From: an uncultured Eubacterium sp. | GTDB taxonomy: Bacteria > Bacillota > Clostridia > Oscillospirales > Acutalibacteraceae | Assembly: GCA_910584985.1 (NCBI GenBank) | Contig: CAJUDJ010000009.1 | Location: forward strand, 1-64,000 | Direction of reading: 5' to 3' | Length of the DNA stretch: 64,000 nucleotides | Part shown: positions 8,151 to 17,450 of the stretch, one piece after another | How the letters are laid out: each line of letters opens with the position of its first letter | Position numbering within the stretch: the stretch's first letter is position 1 | Made by a program: the position numbers and the translations under genes | Notes under the pieces: generated by a model | Told to the model about the DNA's origin: nothing | Seen by the model: only the letters and a program-made list of their open reading frames with translations | The model's database searches: none

Positions 8151-10595
8151 TTATTTTAATCTGTTCATTGCCGTGGAATTCATGGCAAAGCGAAGCACAT
8201 TTTCAGCACAGAACTGCATTTCACCAAGCGTGATTCCGTTTTCTTTTCCATAGGTTTTCAGCAGTGTGCCATCACTTTTCTGCCTGCCAGTTTTCTTGCC
8301 GCCCGGCATAAGAACATCCACACAGGCTCTTACACGATAAGCATTATCCTTTAAATTCGGAAATTCGGGCGATTTTCTGTAGCGCATCCACCAGTCTGTA
8401 ATAACACAGCCGTCAAAGCCCCATTCTCCTCTCAGAATGGTTCTGCAAAGTTCATAATGATAATGACCGAATACACCGTTTATTCTGTTGTAAGAGGTCA
8501 TAATATTCTGCGGCTTTGCCTCTTTCACACAGATTTCAAATCCTTTCAGATAAATTTCCCTTAATGCCCTTTCCGAAAGTCGGGAATCATTGAAATTTCT
8601 GCAAAATTCCTGATTATTGCAGGCAAAATGCTTCGGGCAGGCAGCCACACCTGTTTTCTGAAGCCCTTTTACTGCGGCAGCAGCAATTTTACCTGTTAAA
8701 TAAGGATCTTCGGAATAATATTCAAAATTTCTGCCGCAAAGCGGATTTCTGTGAATATTCATTCCCGGGGCAAGAAGAACATCACTGCCCCTATCCTTCA
8801 TCTCTTCACCAACCTTTTCATAAAGTGCTTCAACAAGCCCTTCATCATATGTGCAGGCAAGAAGCGTGCCGATTGGAATTAAGGAACAGCTGCTTTGAAG
8901 GCGTATGCCGGAAGGTCCGTCTGTAGTCGTAACAGCAGGAATGCCCTTTTCACGAAGAGAAGGAAGCACGCCGCCATAAATACCGGCATTGCCCGCCGCT
9001 CCAAGCGGATGGCCCATAATATAACCGCCTCTTGTGATTGCCTCCAACTCATCCAGATCAAGCTGGGCCACAAAATTCTTCATGCTTACTTTGCCTGATT
9101 TAACATCAGAAAGCTTATAGCCCCTATCTCCGCTGTAATCAACACTCTTGGGAAGATTGGTTAAAATAATATCCTTAAGCCTTGTTGTAGCCGTGTTCAC
9201 AGGCTGTTTTACAATAATTTTATTGCCGTTCTGCTCAGCGGCAGCAAAAACATCAAAGCTGTTTTTCGGCGCAGCAGTCTCGGAAAGCTGTTCAAACACA
9301 ACTGTTTCGGCCTGTTTATATGTATATACTGCTTTGGCATCTCTTACATCACTGCCGATATAAAATCCATATTCACCGCTTTCGATAATATATGCAGATT
9401 TAAAGCCGGTTTTGCCGCTGTCGTCATAAGATGAAAGCCGTTCCATAGGAACAAAAACAGAAACGGTCTGCGTTTCACCGGGTGCAAGCAAAGCGGTTTT
9501 GGCAAAGCCTGCTAAAATTCGGGATGGATTGCCGAGCTTTGCACATGGCTTTTCAAGATAAATCTGCACAACCTCTTTTCCGCCGTGCTGACTGCCTGTA
9601 TTCTGAACAGACACCTCAAATTCAAAGCCGTTTTCCGTGCCATGCTTTGAAACACAATTCATTTCAAAATCCGTATAGGACAAGCCGAAACCAAACGGAT
9701 AAAGCACATTTTCGGGATAAAAGGTTTCAAACCAGCGATATCCCACATAAATATCTTCTTCATAATGATTAAAAGCCTTCGCACCGAACGATGCAGCAGA
9801 CGGATAATCCTCATAGCTTCGAGCAATGGTATCCGTAAGCTTTCCGCTTGGTGAAACAGCACCGGACAGTAAATCCGCAACTGCATTTCCGCTTTCCATT
9901 CCACCCTGCCATACAATAAGCACTGCGCCGATTTTGCTGCCGAATTCCTGTATAAAGCTTAAATCCATAATACTGCCGATATTCAGGAGTAGCACAGTTT
10001 TGCTGAAATATTTCGTAACAAGGGAAAGCATATTTCTTTCGGAATCATTCAGATAAAAGCTGCCCTTTTCAAGTGCGTTTTCCCTGTCCTCGCCCGATGA
10101 TCTTCCGATGGTTACCACAGCACAGTCTGATGCCTCGGCTGCCCGTTTAACCGTCAGCTCATCCAGCGGCATATCGGGATAACATCTTGGCCAATGTCCC
10201 CAGTAGCCATGGTCTATCGGATTTTTTTCATTCCATTCCTTATAGATTTCCAGCAATTCTGTGTTAAGTGTTAAACCTTTACACCGCTTAATTCCATCCA
10301 CAAGATTAACGGCATAAGGATTATTCACATCACCGCCCGAGCCATAGCCTGTATAGAACCATTCCATTTGCACTCTTCCGAAAAGCGACACAGTTGTGCC
10401 GTTTTCCATCGGCAGAATCTGATCGTTTTTCAGCAAAACCGCCCCTTCGGTTGCTATTTTTCTTAACAGCTCCGGCATTCCCGGCGTGATAATCTTAGGC
10501 ATAGATGCTCTGTCTGCTGCACTATCCTGCGACAAGCCGGTTACTTTACTTACAAGCGCTGTAACCCCATTTACAATTTTAGACTTTAAAGACAC
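8151..10595 (-). CDS. Glycoside hydrolase family 3 beta-glucosidase, permuted domain order
   Basis: An 814-residue GH3 enzyme. The usual C-terminal alpha/beta sandwich comes first (RKIATEGAVLLKN at about 43-55, with GYGSGGDVNNPY, SSGEDRE and WQGGMESGNAVADLL following). A fibronectin-III-like part is in the middle (VQNTGSQHGGKEVVQIYL). The TIM-barrel catalytic part is last (ATTTDGPSGIRLQ, PGMNIHRNPLCGRNFEYYSEDP, KHFACNNQE, VITDWWMRY). The nucleophile is the Asp in ITDWW. This inverted order is known from Ruminococcus albus and Butyrivibrio beta-glucosidases. There is no signal peptide, so it is cytoplasmic. GTG at 10595 has AGGG 8 nt upstream; ATG at 10625 has no such site. Confidence 0.88.
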   Translation of the reverse strand: MSLKSKIVNGVTALVSKVTGLSQDSAADRASMPKIITPGMPELLRKIATEGAVLLKNDQILPMENGTTVSLFGRVQMEWFYTGYGSGGDVNNPYAVNLVDGIKRCKGLTLNTELLEIYKEWNEKNPIDHGYWGHWPRCYPDMPLDELTVKRAAEASDCAVVTIGRSSGEDRENALEKGSFYLNDSERNMLSLVTKYFSKTVLLLNIGSIMDLSFIQEFGSKIGAVLIVWQGGMESGNAVADLLSGAVSPSGKLTDTIARSYEDYPSAASFGAKAFNHYEEDIYVGYRWFETFYPENVLYPFGFGLSYTDFEMNCVSKHGTENGFEFEVSVQNTGSQHGGKEVVQIYLEKPCAKLGNPSRILAGFAKTALLAPGETQTVSVFVPMERLSSYDDSGKTGFKSAYIIESGEYGFYIGSDVRDAKAVYTYKQAETVVFEQLSETAAPKNSFDVFAAAEQNGNKIIVKQPVNTATTRLKDIILTNLPKSVDYSGDRGYKLSDVKSGKVSMKNFVAQLDLDELEAITRGGYIMGHPLGAAGNAGIYGGVLPSLREKGIPAVTTTDGPSGIRLQSSCSLIPIGTLLACTYDEGLVEALYEKVGEEMKDRGSDVLLAPGMNIHRNPLCGRNFEYYSEDPYLTGKIAAAAVKGLQKTGVAACPKHFACNNQEFCRNFNDSRLSERALREIYLKGFEICVKEAKPQNIMTSYNRINGVFGHYHYELCRTILRGEWGFDGCVITDWWMRYRKSPEFPNLKDNAYRVRACVDVLMPGGKKTGRQKSDGTLLKTYGKENGITLGEMQFCAENVLRFAMNSTAMNRLK

Positions 10596-10690
10596 AAAAT
10601 TCACCCTTTCATAATCTGTTTTCATTTTAACATAAACAAAATAAATAATAAACTATTTTCAGTAAAAAACACACAGAAAATTATAAAAAT

Positions 10691-10719
10691 TTGACTTGAA
10701 ATTCAGTATATCATATAAT
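10691..10719 (+). promoter_or_regulatory. Sigma-A-like promoter
   Basis: TTGACT (10691-10696), a 17-nt spacer and TATAAT (10714-10719). It points at the S1 protease remnant. A good AGGCGGAG ribosome site and an ATG at 10777 follow, but that frame ends after four codons. Confidence 0.75.
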
Positions 10720-10776
10720 AATACACTTTAAGTTTTTTGTTAAATATGAATTACACATTAAAAGGCGGAGATACCA

Positions 10777-11417
10777 ATGGGTTATTTCTAAAACAGTCCA
10801 TAAAATTCCGGAATCTTTAAAAATGCAAATATTTTAATAAGTTAAAGAAGATACTTAATAGTGAGAATATTACATGCTGAAAACAGCAGGAAACAGAGGT
10901 TATTATGAAAAAAAGTTTTTTGATTCCGGGTCATGCTGTTGCACTAAATGACAAGGTTTATATTGGAAATACTTTGTTGGGAACGGTTATAGAAAGAGCA
11001 TTTCAAAATCAATATGATTTTGCCTATGTGGAAAACAATGGAAATACAGCAACAAACAAACTACCCAACGGAAACACATTACCTTTGGGAAGTGCTTACT
11101 CTGATCCGCCTCAGGGTCTGAGTCTTTCTGCATATGGTTGTGTTTCCGGCAAACAAAGCGGAAAAATATTATCAGTAAATTATTCAAATTCCATAGATGG
11201 TGTTGCTGTAAAAGGTATGTTAAAAACAAGTTATAAAGCTGTTCACAGAGACAGCGGTGCACCTGTTTGGTCGTCCGATTCCCCTATAGGCATGCAGTCA
11301 GCATCAGCATTAAGCAGTAATGGTGCATGGGTTAGCGGTTCTTTTACCATCTGTACGGTTTTATATGAAATTTGCAAAAGAGGTTCTGTGCACGATATTT
11401 ATTTAACAACATTTTAA
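10777..11417 (+). pseudogene. S1-family (chymotrypsin-like) serine protease remnant
   Basis: The open part (ATG at 10905, 170 codons) begins directly at the catalytic-His loop (FLIPGHAVALNDKVYIGN), continues with an Asp region (YDFAYV) and reaches the Ser motif (RDSGAPVW, family GDSG). The N-terminal barrel strand and signal peptide are missing. Just upstream, in another frame, TAGNRGYYEKK runs into the A-run at about 10906-10912, which suggests a frameshift there. The promoter and strong ribosome site lead only to ATG 10777 with a stop after four codons. Most likely an inactivated secreted protease. Confidence 0.6.
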
Positions 11418-11516
11418 TGAAATATTTCATTTTATACATAAACAGCATTCTCACATTATAAATAGAATTTTATATTCGTGATAAGATATGTATATTGATA
11501 CTATAATTCCGATTAA

Positions 11517-11544
11517 AAAGAGAGGGTGAACACACCCTCTCTTT
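11517..11544. terminator. Bidirectional terminator
   Basis: Perfect 12-bp arms (AAAGAGAGGGTG and its complement) with a 4-nt loop lie between the plus-strand protease remnant and the 3' end of leuS. On the minus strand it ends the long housekeeping operon. Confidence 0.8.
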
Positions 11545-11547
11545 ACA

Positions 11548-13956
11548 TTAAACTGCAACGATGTTTACAAGCTTGCCCGGAACATAAATTTCCTTTTTGA
11601 TTGTTTTGCCCTCTATGGCAGCGGCTATTTTTTCATCCGCTTTTGCCAGTGCAAGCACTTTCTCCTTCGGCATATCCACCGGAATTGTAATGCGTGAACG
11701 CACCTTTCCCATTATCTGAAGAACAATTTCCACACTGTTTTCAACGGTTTTTGCTTCATCATATACAGGCCACTGTGCTTCATTTACCATTCCGCCAAAC
11801 TGCATAAGTTCCCACATTTCCTCTGTAATATGGGGTGCAAACGGATTCAGAAGAACGGTAAGTGTTTTCAGTTCTGCCTTTGTGATACTGCCTTTTTCAT
11901 AAATCTTATTTATCAGTGTCATCATTGCGGCGATTGCCGTGTTGCACTTCAGGTTATCTATATCCTCGGTAACCTTTTTAATCGTTTTATGCATAAGTGC
12001 TTCCAGCTCACTGCTGTATGCATCCCCATCAACAACAATATCCTGTAAATTCCAGAAACGCTCCAGAAAACGCTTGCAGCCTTTAATGGAATCGGAATTC
12101 CACGGCGCTGCCTTTTCAAAATCACCGATAAACATTTCATAAAGGCGCATCGTATCTGCACCGTACTGATCCACAATTTCATCCGGGTTTACAACATTTC
12201 CGCGTGATTTACTCATTTTTTCGCCGTTCTCACCTAAAATCATACCGTGAGAGGTTCGTTTCTGATAAGGCTCTTTCGTTGGCACAACGCCGATGTCATA
12301 AAGGAATTTATGCCAGAAACGACTGTAAAGAAGATGAAGCGTAGTATGTTCCATACCGCCGTTATACCAGTCAACAGGCGACCAGTATTCCAGTGCCTCC
12401 TTGGAAGCAATGGCATTCGGATTATGCGAATCCATATATCTGAGGAAATACCATGAAGAACCTGCCCACTGCGGCATAGTATCAGTTTCTCTTCTGGCAT
12501 CCGCACCGCAGCAGGGGCACTTTGTATTTACCCAATCGGTAATTTTTGCAATCGGCGATTCGCCTGTATCTGTCGGCTCATAGGATTCAACATTCGGGAG
12601 CTCAAGCGGAAGCTGATCTTCTGGAATCGGAACATAGCCGCACTTATCGCAATAAACAATTGGAATCGGTTCGCCCCAATATCTCTGGCGGCTGAATACC
12701 CAGTCACGAAGCTTGAAATTCACCTTTTCCTTGCCCTTACCCTCTTTGGTGAGCCATTCTACCATAGCCTTTTTTGCATTCTCAACGGATAATCCGTTCA
12801 GAAAACCGCTGTTTACAAGCGTGCCTGTTGCACAGTCCGTAAAGGCTTCCTTCTGCACATCCTCACCGCCTGCAACAACCTCAATAATCGGCAGGTCAAA
12901 TTTCTTTGCAAATTCCCAGTCCCTTGTGTCATGTGCAGGAACTGCCATAATTGCACCTGTACCGTAAGAGGTAAGCACATAATCCGAAATGAAAATCGGA
13001 ATTTCCGCATCATTCACAGGGTTAATTCCCATAACGCCTGAAAGCTTAACACCTGTTTTATCCTTATTCAGCTCTGTTCTTTCAAAATCACTTTTATGCG
13101 CCGCTTCATTCTGATAAGCACGAACCTCATCCAGATTTTCAATGTTTTCAGCCCATTTTTCAATAAGCGGGTGCTCCGGCGAAATAACCATATATGTAGC
13201 ACCGAACAAAGTATCGCATCTTGTGGTATAAACCGTTAAGGTATCGCCCAGTGTCGTTTTAAAATCAACCTCTGCACCTGTACTTCTTCCTATCCAGTTT
13301 TTCTGCTGCACCTTAACTCTGTCAATAAAATCAACATCGTCCAGATCAGCGGCAAGGCGATCCGCATATTCTGTTATTTTAAGCATCCACTGGCTTTGAT
13401 TTTTCCTTACAACCTCTGAACCGCAGCGTTCACAAACCCCATTTACCACTTCTTCATTGGCAAGCACGCATTTGCATGAGGTGCACCAGTTTACTGCCAT
13501 TTCTTTTTTATAGGCAAGCCCCTTTTTGAAAAGCTGAAGGAAAATCCACTGCGTCCATTTATAATAGGAAGGATCGGTTGTATTGATTTCTCTTGTCCAG
13601 TCAAACGAAAAACCGAGCGACTGAAGCTGTTCCTTAAAATGTGCAACATTTTTCTTTGTTACTTCAGCAGGATGAATATGATTTTTTATTGCAAAGTTTT
13701 CAGTCGGCAGGCCAAAAGCATCCCAGCCCATAGGATAAAGCACATTAAAGCCCTGAAGCCTTTTCTTTCTTGCAACAATATCAAGTGCTGTGTAGGAACG
13801 GGGGTGCCCTACATGAAGCCCCTGACCGCTCGGATACGGAAATTCAACAAGGCAGAAAAACTTAGGAAGCGTATAATCCTGCTTTGCTGCAAAGGTATTT
13901 TGGCTGTACCACACATTCTGCCACTTTTTTTCAATTTCTTTAAAATTATAATCCAT
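11548..13956 (-). CDS. leuS: Leucyl-tRNA synthetase
   Basis: An 802-residue class-I synthetase that charges tRNA-Leu. The HIGH-type motif is [12 protein letters not shown] near residue 47. A zinc-binding region has two Cys pairs (CTSCKC and CERCG) at about 155-180, the CP1 editing domain includes [14 protein letters not shown], and the signature [10 protein letters not shown] is near residue 580. The anticodon-binding domain fills the C-terminal 150 residues. The length is normal for the bacterial type. It is the last gene of the operon that starts near 29.1 kb, 4 bp after rsfS. No T-box leader is present because the gene is internal. Confidence 0.97.
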   Translation of the reverse strand: MDYNFKEIEKKWQNVWYSQNTFAAKQDYTLPKFFCLVEFPYPSGQGLHVGHPRSYTALDIVARKKRLQGFNVLYPMGWDAFGLPTENFAIKNHIHPAEVTKKNVAHFKEQLQSLGFSFDWTREINTTDPSYYKWTQWIFLQLFKKGLAYKKEMAVNWCTSCKCVLANEEVVNGVCERCGSEVVRKNQSQWMLKITEYADRLAADLDDVDFIDRVKVQQKNWIGRSTGAEVDFKTTLGDTLTVYTTRCDTLFGATYMVISPEHPLIEKWAENIENLDEVRAYQNEAAHKSDFERTELNKDKTGVKLSGVMGINPVNDAEIPIFISDYVLTSYGTGAIMAVPAHDTRDWEFAKKFDLPIIEVVAGGEDVQKEAFTDCATGTLVNSGFLNGLSVENAKKAMVEWLTKEGKGKEKVNFKLRDWVFSRQRYWGEPIPIVYCDKCGYVPIPEDQLPLELPNVESYEPTDTGESPIAKITDWVNTKCPCCGADARRETDTMPQWAGSSWYFLRYMDSHNPNAIASKEALEYWSPVDWYNGGMEHTTLHLLYSRFWHKFLYDIGVVPTKEPYQKRTSHGMILGENGEKMSKSRGNVVNPDEIVDQYGADTMRLYEMFIGDFEKAAPWNSDSIKGCKRFLERFWNLQDIVVDGDAYSSELEALMHKTIKKVTEDIDNLKCNTAIAAMMTLINKIYEKGSITKAELKTLTVLLNPFAPHITEEMWELMQFGGMVNEAQWPVYDEAKTVENSVEIVLQIMGKVRSRITIPVDMPKEKVLALAKADEKIAAAIEGKTIKKEIYVPGKLVNIVAV

Positions 13957-13959
13957 TGT

Positions 13960-14313
13960 TTAATCCTCCAAAAGTTTTTCTGTATCTAAAATATCTCCGT
14001 CTTCCCAAAGGTGCTCCAGCTTAAAATACTGCCTTTGCTCCTTATAGAAAACATGAATAACCACCGTAGAAAAATCAAGGCATATCCATCCTGACTGCCT
14101 GCCCTCAATATGATGCGGCTGTTCGCCTGCTTCACCAAGCTTATATTCGATTTCATCGGCAATTGCCTTAACCTGTGTTGACGATTCACCGGTTACAAGC
14201 ACAAAATAATCAGCAAGAACAGATATATCCCTTATTCCGATAACCTGAATATCCTGCCCTTTTTTACTGTCCGCCGCTTTAACGGCAATTTTTGCAATAT
14301 CAAATGAATTCAT
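13960..14313 (-). CDS. rsfS: Ribosome silencing factor RsfS
   Basis: A 117-residue RsfS/Iojap protein. It binds ribosomal protein L14 and blocks subunit joining when nutrients are scarce. The family core is clear: a DIQVIGIRDIS strand, ADYFVLVTGESSTQVKAIADEI, then EGRQSGWICLDFSTVVIHVF and the YKLEHLW-type ending. The start overlaps the end of yqeK by 14 bp. The order nadD-yqeK-rsfS is widely conserved in Firmicutes. Confidence 0.95.
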   Translation of the reverse strand: MNSFDIAKIAVKAADSKKGQDIQVIGIRDISVLADYFVLVTGESSTQVKAIADEIEYKLGEAGEQPHHIEGRQSGWICLDFSTVVIHVFYKEQRQYFKLEHLWEDGDILDTEKLLED

Positions 14314-14899
14314 ATATGCCTTCCTTTTCTTTTAATTTCTCAAGTATAGAATTATAACATTCAAGCGTATCCGGATGAATCAGCAGGGCTTTTCCTGCCA
14401 AATCGTTAATCGTATACTGCAGCGAATAAAACATCGCTTCCTCAAGGCTTTGCATTGCTTTTTCACGCATTACCGAAACATCAGGATAGCATCTGTCCGC
14501 AGAGATAAAATCTGCTGTGTAAATCACCTTTTGCAGCAGTGTCATATCACGCTTTCCTGTTGTATGATACCGGACAGCACCTAAAAGTTCCTTATCCTTA
14601 ATGCCAAGCACGGCTCTGCAATACGCCGCACCGGAAATCTGATGAAGCACCTGCTTATTAAGCATTTCCAGCCTTGTAAGTTTTTCGCCGTTTTCTGAAA
14701 TATATCTGTACTGAATTTCCGGCTTTTCTTCTTTCATTATATCGTGAAGAATGCCTGCTGTATAGGCTTTTTTTGCATCAGCGCCGTATTTTTCCGCAAG
14801 AAGCACTGCGGCATCTGCCACATTCAGCGAATGAACAAATCTATTTTCAGACAGCCGCCCTTTTATTATGGCAATAAATTTATCATTGTTATACAACAT
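14300..14899 (-). CDS. yqeK: YqeK-type HD hydrolase (symmetrical Ap4A hydrolase)
   Basis: A 199-residue HD protein of the YqeK family, in which members split diadenosine tetraphosphate into two ADP. Visible ligands are H in FVHSLNVADAA, HD in AGILHDIMKEE, H in VLHQISGAAY, H in VRYHTTG, and D in IYTADFISADR. The start codon overlaps the nadD stop region by 11 bp, which suggests translational coupling. Confidence 0.93.
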   Translation of the reverse strand: MLYNNDKFIAIIKGRLSENRFVHSLNVADAAVLLAEKYGADAKKAYTAGILHDIMKEEKPEIQYRYISENGEKLTRLEMLNKQVLHQISGAAYCRAVLGIKDKELLGAVRYHTTGKRDMTLLQKVIYTADFISADRCYPDVSVMREKAMQSLEEAMFYSLQYTINDLAGKALLIHPDTLECYNSILEKLKEKEGIYEFI

Positions 14900-15488
14900 A
14901 AAGCCTGTTTTCCTTTATATAACTGTAAACCTGTTCGGGAAGCAGAGCAGAAACATCCTGCCCCTTCTTCAGTTTTTCCCGTATTTCGCTGCTGGAAACA
15001 ATAACAGGTGCAAAATCAGCAAGATAATAATTCGATTTTCCGTTAAGCAGAACAGCAGCAAACCGTTCTATTTCCTGCCGCTTATTTTCCGTTCTTGCCG
15101 CAGTGCAGAGAACGGTCTGTGAAAGCAAATCCCTGTATCTGTACCATTTGTCAAAAGACAAAAACTGATCCTCACCTATAATCAGAAAAAGTTCATCATA
15201 CCGATAGATATTCCGAATCTCGGCTATTGTATCAAAGGTGTAGCTTTTTCCGCTTCGTTTAAATTCCAAATCCGATATTTCTGCCTTTTCAATATTTTTG
15301 AAAGCAAGAGAAAGCATATCCAGCCTGTTTTTTTCGTTTGCAAGCCCGGCTGCGGTTTTATGCGGCGGAACAGCGGTGGGAATAATCAGCAGTTTATCCA
15401 GCGAAAGACTTTCCAGAAAGCTTTCCGCAAGCTTGACATGCCCATTGTGAACCGGATTGAAAGCGCCGCCGAAAACACCGATTCTCAA
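14889..15488 (-). CDS. nadD: Nicotinate-nucleotide adenylyltransferase
   Basis: A 199-residue enzyme that adenylates nicotinate mononucleotide in NAD synthesis. It starts with MRIGVFGGAFNPVHNGH, which holds the GxFxPxHxGH nucleotide-binding motif. It ends with SSSEIREKLKKGQDVSALLP, the ISSTxIR-type motif, and a normal helical tail. It overlaps the YhbY gene by 4 bp upstream and yqeK by 11 bp downstream. Confidence 0.95.
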   Translation of the reverse strand: MRIGVFGGAFNPVHNGHVKLAESFLESLSLDKLLIIPTAVPPHKTAAGLANEKNRLDMLSLAFKNIEKAEISDLEFKRSGKSYTFDTIAEIRNIYRYDELFLIIGEDQFLSFDKWYRYRDLLSQTVLCTAARTENKRQEIERFAAVLLNGKSNYYLADFAPVIVSSSEIREKLKKGQDVSALLPEQVYSYIKENRLYVV

Positions 15489-15913
15489 CGCCTTGATCCT
15501 CTGTCCGCCTTATTGTATTTTACCCACGGATGTGCTTCTTCATACTCACGCTGTCTTTGGCGCAGTCCTTTGATTTTCACCTTTTTCTTAGGAAGTTTTT
15601 TCCCGGCGGCTTTAAGTCGAGCTTCTTTTTTTGTGTTTATTTTTTCTTTATCCGCTTTTCTGTAAATTACAATTACACCGCCGATAACCTGAATAATTTC
15701 TGCTTCAAGCCTTTGTGCAAGCCTGTCTGCAAATTCTCTTGGGTTTTCCGGAGCAGTTTCAAGATGAACGCGAACCTTTAAAAGTTCCCGCACATCAAGC
15801 GCATCATCAATCTGTGCAATAAGATTGTCCGAAATTCCGTCTTTTCCAATCTGAAAAATAGGTTCAAGCGGATTTGCCTTTGCACGAAGTGCTGCTCTTT
15901 CCTTTGATGTCAT
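15485..15913 (-). CDS. yhbY: YhbY/CRS1-YhbY (CRM) domain RNA-binding protein
   Basis: A 142-residue protein. Residues 1-97 are a CRM domain ([12 protein letters not shown] start, PIFQIGKDGIS, LLKVRVHLET, and GGVIVIYRK ending), which binds RNA and associates with pre-50S particles. Residues 98-142 form a very basic tail absent from the minimal E. coli form. It overlaps its upstream and downstream neighbours by 4 bp. Confidence 0.93.
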   Translation of the reverse strand: MTSKERAALRAKANPLEPIFQIGKDGISDNLIAQIDDALDVRELLKVRVHLETAPENPREFADRLAQRLEAEIIQVIGGVIVIYRKADKEKINTKKEARLKAAGKKLPKKKVKIKGLRQRQREYEEAHPWVKYNKADRGSRR

Positions 15914-16497
15914 ATCATTTTCTCCAATTCTTTTGTCAGAAGCCGCAGAGCATTACCCCTGTGGCTTATTTTATCTTTTTCTTCGGCAGAATACCTGCCG
16001 AAGGCTTTTCCGTTTATGATAAACAGCGGGTCATAGCCGAAACCCTCGCTGCCGTCCCGTTCAAAACCGATATGGCCGTGGCATTCGCCCCGCACGGTTA
16101 CCTCTCTGCCGTCAGGAAAAACACAGCAAATAGCACAAACATAGTAGCCTGTTCTTTTTTCCATAGGCACGCCGTTTAATTTTTCAAGCAGTAAATCATT
16201 GTTTTTTTCATCATTTCCATGATCGCCTGAAAATCTTGCGGAAAAAATTCCCGGCGCACCGTCAAGATAATCCACACAGAGTCCGCTGTCGTCCGCAATG
16301 GCAGGCATATTCATAATTTCACATGCAGAAACCGCCTTGATTCTGGCATTTTCCTCAAAAGTTGTGCCATTTTCCTCCACATCAGGAATCTCTTTTCCAA
16401 GCATTTTTGCTGTTACAACATTTATACCGAGCGGTGAAAGTATACGCTGCATTTCTGCAAGCTTTTTCATATTATTCGTTGCTAAAATAAAATCCAT
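15910..16497 (-). CDS. rdgB: XTP/dITP diphosphatase
   Basis: A 195-residue HAM1/RdgB enzyme that hydrolyses XTP, ITP and dITP to the monophosphates and keeps deaminated purines out of nucleic acids. It shows [13 protein letters not shown] at the start, [34 protein letters not shown], and GFGYDPLF with SHRGNALR near the end. All are family signature segments. The stop overlaps the YhbY start. Confidence 0.95.
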   Translation of the reverse strand: MDFILATNNMKKLAEMQRILSPLGINVVTAKMLGKEIPDVEENGTTFEENARIKAVSACEIMNMPAIADDSGLCVDYLDGAPGIFSARFSGDHGNDEKNNDLLLEKLNGVPMEKRTGYYVCAICCVFPDGREVTVRGECHGHIGFERDGSEGFGYDPLFIINGKAFGRYSAEEKDKISHRGNALRLLTKELEKMI

Positions 16498-16508
16498 ATT
16501 CTTATCTT

Positions 16509-17426
16509 TTACTCCTCACTGTCAAAAAGTCCTGCTGCAAAGGCATCTGCATCAAAAGGCTGCAAATCATCAATCTGTTCACCTACGCCCACAAATTTAA
16601 CCGGCACATCAAGTTCATTATTGATTGCAAGAACAACGCCGCCCCTTGCCGTTCCGTCAAGCTTTGTTAAAACAATGCCCGTAATGCCTGCTGCTTCCTT
16701 AAAATCCTTTGCCTGATTTACGGCATTCTGCCCTGTTGTTGCATCCAGAATAAGCAAAACCTCTTTGGAAGCGTCCGGCAGTTCTCTTTCGATAACACGG
16801 CTTATCTTATTGAGTTCAGCCATCAGATTTTTCTTATTATGCAGTCTGCCTGCCGTATCAATAATAATCACATCGGCATTTCTTGCCTTGCCTGCCTGAA
16901 TCGTATCAAACACAACAGATGCCGGATCAGAACCCTCGGCAGATTTAATCAGGCTTACATCCGCCCTGTCTGCCCACACCTGAAGCTGTTCGATTGCGGC
17001 GGCACGGAAAGTATCCGCAGCGCCTAAAACAACACTTCTTCCCTGCTCCTTTAATCTTAAAGCAAGTTTTCCGATTGTGGTGGTTTTACCAACGCCGTTT
17101 ACGCCGATTACAAGAATAACAGAAGGCTTGGTGCGAAGCTTAAGATAGCTTCCGCCCCATACAATACCTGAAACAATATCCTTAAGCGTTCCACGAACCT
17201 TTTTAACATCCCTGATTTTATCGTTTTCAATTTTTTCTTTCAGACTTTTGATTACCTTTTCGGCAGTAGAGAAGCCCACATCACCCATAATCAGAATTTC
17301 TTCAAGCTCTTCAAACAGTTCATCCGTGATTTCCTCATAGGATTCAACTACTTCTTCAATCTGAGCGGTTATGCCCTGTTCCCGAGTTTTTTTTAAGCCT
17401 TTTCTGAATTTATCAAATATTCCCAT
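16509..17426 (-). CDS. ftsY: Signal recognition particle receptor FtsY
   Basis: A 305-residue SRP GTPase that docks ribosome-SRP complexes at the membrane. The N-domain helices are at about 1-90. The G-domain has [13 protein letters not shown] (P-loop, about 108-120), [20 protein letters not shown] and [10 protein letters not shown], and ends with a [12 protein letters not shown] motif and a short tail. The acidic A-domain is almost absent, as in many Gram-positives. It follows smc by 24 bp. Confidence 0.97.
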   Translation of the reverse strand: MGIFDKFRKGLKKTREQGITAQIEEVVESYEEITDELFEELEEILIMGDVGFSTAEKVIKSLKEKIENDKIRDVKKVRGTLKDIVSGIVWGGSYLKLRTKPSVILVIGVNGVGKTTTIGKLALRLKEQGRSVVLGAADTFRAAAIEQLQVWADRADVSLIKSAEGSDPASVVFDTIQAGKARNADVIIIDTAGRLHNKKNLMAELNKISRVIERELPDASKEVLLILDATTGQNAVNQAKDFKEAAGITGIVLTKLDGTARGGVVLAINNELDVPVKFVGVGEQIDDLQPFDADAFAAGLFDSEE

Positions 17427-17450
17427 AATTACTCCTAAATCAATTCTGTT

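Noticed and set aside
2194..11498. A 17-bp repeat (TAAGATATGTATATTGA) at 2194-2210 and 11482-11498
   Set aside because: The sequence is AT-rich, and a match of this length is not unlikely by chance in 64 kb. No wider similarity or inverted ends were seen.
12247..12583. Several plus-strand ORFs inside leuS, and similar ones inside smc, topA and others
   Set aside because: They are shadow frames of strongly supported genes, without ribosome sites or family patterns.
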